Shown: in pieces, positions 63,146-64,000 of the stretch
How the letters are laid out: every line of letters begins with the position of its first letter
How positions within the stretch are numbered: position 1 is the first letter of the stretch
From: CAWGJF01 sp963822905
GTDB lineage: Bacteria; Bacteroidota; Ignavibacteria; Ignavibacteriales; Ignavibacteriaceae
Direction: 5' to 3'
NCBI GenBank assembly: GCA_963822905.1
Contig: CAWGJF010000001.1
Span: 496,001 to 560,000, forward strand
DNA: 64,000 bases
Notes under the pieces: model-generated
Told to the model about the DNA's origin: nothing
What the model saw: only the letters and a program-made list of their open reading frames with translations
The model's database searches: none
Position numbers and translations under genes: made by a program

Positions 63146-63577
63146 TTACCTGTTGGCAATTAATGAATCAGGGATTTCATTTTTGCTGTTTTTATTTCGG
63201 AGGTAATCGAAATAAAAGTTTGTGGCTAGTTTTTTTACTCTTTTGCTCCCGTCAAAAATTCCTGCCCGTTTTACTGCAAATATTGAAGTCGGAGTTCCTA
63301 TTTTATAGAGTGCAAGTGCAGCAGCAATACGAGCCTCCTCACAATTGCAATTTTTCAAAACTCTCATCAATGGAATAATTGCATCTGTAATTTTCAATTC
63401 ACCCAGCAAGTAAGCCGAGCTTGTTTTTAATCCTGTATTCCCGGATTGCAATCCAATTAAAAGTGATTGAACAGTATTCTGGTCAATCTTTTTAACTTTT
63501 TCTCCTGTGTTTTCTGCTAGTAGTAATCCGGTAATAAATATTGTTAGAAATACTGACAGGTATATTATCTTATTCAT
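63146..63577 (-). CDS. Secreted HEAT-repeat protein
   Basis: 143 residues. A signal peptide (residues about 1-22, YLSVFLTIFITGLLLAENTG) precedes two or three HEAT-type repeats (LKTSSAYLLGELKITDAIIP and EARIAAALALYKIGTPTSIF) and a basic C-terminus. Such repeats bind proteins; the partner is unknown. It is monocistronic with its own terminator. Confidence 0.72.
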   Translation of the reverse strand: MNKIIYLSVFLTIFITGLLLAENTGEKVKKIDQNTVQSLLIGLQSGNTGLKTSSAYLLGELKITDAIIPLMRVLKNCNCEEARIAAALALYKIGTPTSIFAVKRAGIFDGSKRVKKLATNFYFDYLRNKNSKNEIPDSLIANR

Positions 63578-63870
63578 ATTCGCTCCTATTTTTATTCTTC
63601 TATTAATAAAGACTCTGGATTGGAGGAATTGGTTTTAAATATTAAACAAATGGTAAATATTGAAGGCTGGAAGAACTAATTCGCTGATGTTCTGTTTATG
63701 AAAAACTTGATTGAAGTATTTAAAGTAGCAATTATGATTAAACATTGTGGCTTTGAAGATTTGAACATTCTTTTTTGATTTGAACAATTTGATTGAAAAT
63801 AAGGCGTTAACTGCGTAATTTGGTGCTAAGTTCTTATAAGTCTTTGACTTAGAACAATTCAGGTGGATTT

Positions 63871-64000
63871 ATGAAAGAGTTTTTTAGTGTTCAGGAGGTT
63901 GCAAAACTTCTTAGCATCAGTCATTCCGGAGTTTTGTATCATATAAAGTCCGGGAAGCTGAAAGCAACCCAGGTTGGGAAAATTTATATCATATCTAAAG
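63871..64000 (+). CDS. Helix-turn-helix DNA-binding protein (5' part only)
   Basis: The first 43 codons run off the right edge. EFFSVQEVAKLLSISHSGVLYHIKSGKLKATQVGKIYIISK is an excisionase/MerR-type winged helix (HTH_17): helix-turn-helix in VQEVAKLLSISHSGVLYHI, wing in GKLKATQVGKIYIIS. AGGTGG precedes the ATG by four bases. Such domains occur in excisionases and in larger regulators, so the identity depends on the missing part. Confidence 0.7.
   Translation, partial: MKEFFSVQEVAKLLSISHSGVLYHIKSGKLKATQVGKIYIISK

Overview
The window is AT-rich, gene-dense bacterial DNA, most likely from the Ignavibacteria / Bacteroidota-Chlorobi lineage. The best evidence is a set of large secreted proteins ending in a type A type IX secretion (T9SS) sorting domain with the NYPNPFNPxT signature and a final LLK/LIK tail. 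Weak Shine-Dalgarno sites, a RodZ-like/NAD-ligase/STAS housekeeping cluster, anaerobic [FeFe]-hydrogenase genes and 2-oxoacid:ferredoxin oxidoreductase genes agree with a fermentative or facultative member. The species cannot be named from the sequence alone.

Layout. 1-14.7 kb is mostly housekeeping: the end of an rsmB-like methyltransferase gene, a RodZ-like protein, ligA broken by a one-base frameshift, a GT9-like protein, a STAS protein, two sodium/solute symporters, a HAD phosphatase, a PgpH-like HD phosphohydrolase, a XerC/D recombinase, a possible lipoprotein, a GlmU-like nucleotidyltransferase and rpsT. 14.9-21.4 kb has queE and queD split by a toxin-antitoxin pair, then truA with a palindromic in-frame insertion, uvrB, a CcmE-like protein, DUF423, a methyltransferase and an RlpA-like protein. 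21.9-30.1 kb is accessory: a three-part APC/EIIA/TrkA-C transporter, a broken T9SS cargo gene, a beta-helix cargo, an AraC regulator, a membrane protein and a gluzincin-like protein.

30.3-45.5 kb is a hydrogen-metabolism island. hydE and hydG diverge from an aspartate ammonia-lyase gene and hydF. After a giant C25-type T9SS peptidase comes a second operon: receiver-only regulator, NuoE-like, NuoF-like, HydA catalytic subunit, then a membrane histidine kinase. A near-consensus sigma-54 promoter lies in front of this operon.

45.8-53.6 kb holds a beta-propeller-like cargo and an NtrC-type two-component system. The system is flanked on both sides by genes for small Gln/Asn/Lys-rich secreted proteins. 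Both flanking genes have a -24/-12 promoter candidate, and the same octamer AGTCGAAT sits exactly 67 bases upstream of the -24 GG in both, which suggests that this NtrC protein drives them. 53.9-60.3 kb is a four-gene 2-oxoacid:ferredoxin oxidoreductase operon interrupted by two secreted-protein genes. Its reduced ferredoxin could feed the hydrogenase.

The most unusual structure is at 60.34-60.80 kb. An initiator tRNA gene is followed by a tiny GIY-YIG nuclease gene and then by a second copy of the tRNA 3' half plus its terminator. The nuclease gene's stop codon lies inside the duplicated tRNA sequence. It looks like a minimal tRNA-targeting mobile cassette. The copy here is damaged by an in-frame TAG, and a 14-base palindrome has inserted into the downstream repeat. 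Palindromic and inverted-repeat elements also occur in truA and at 31.4 and 49.3 kb.
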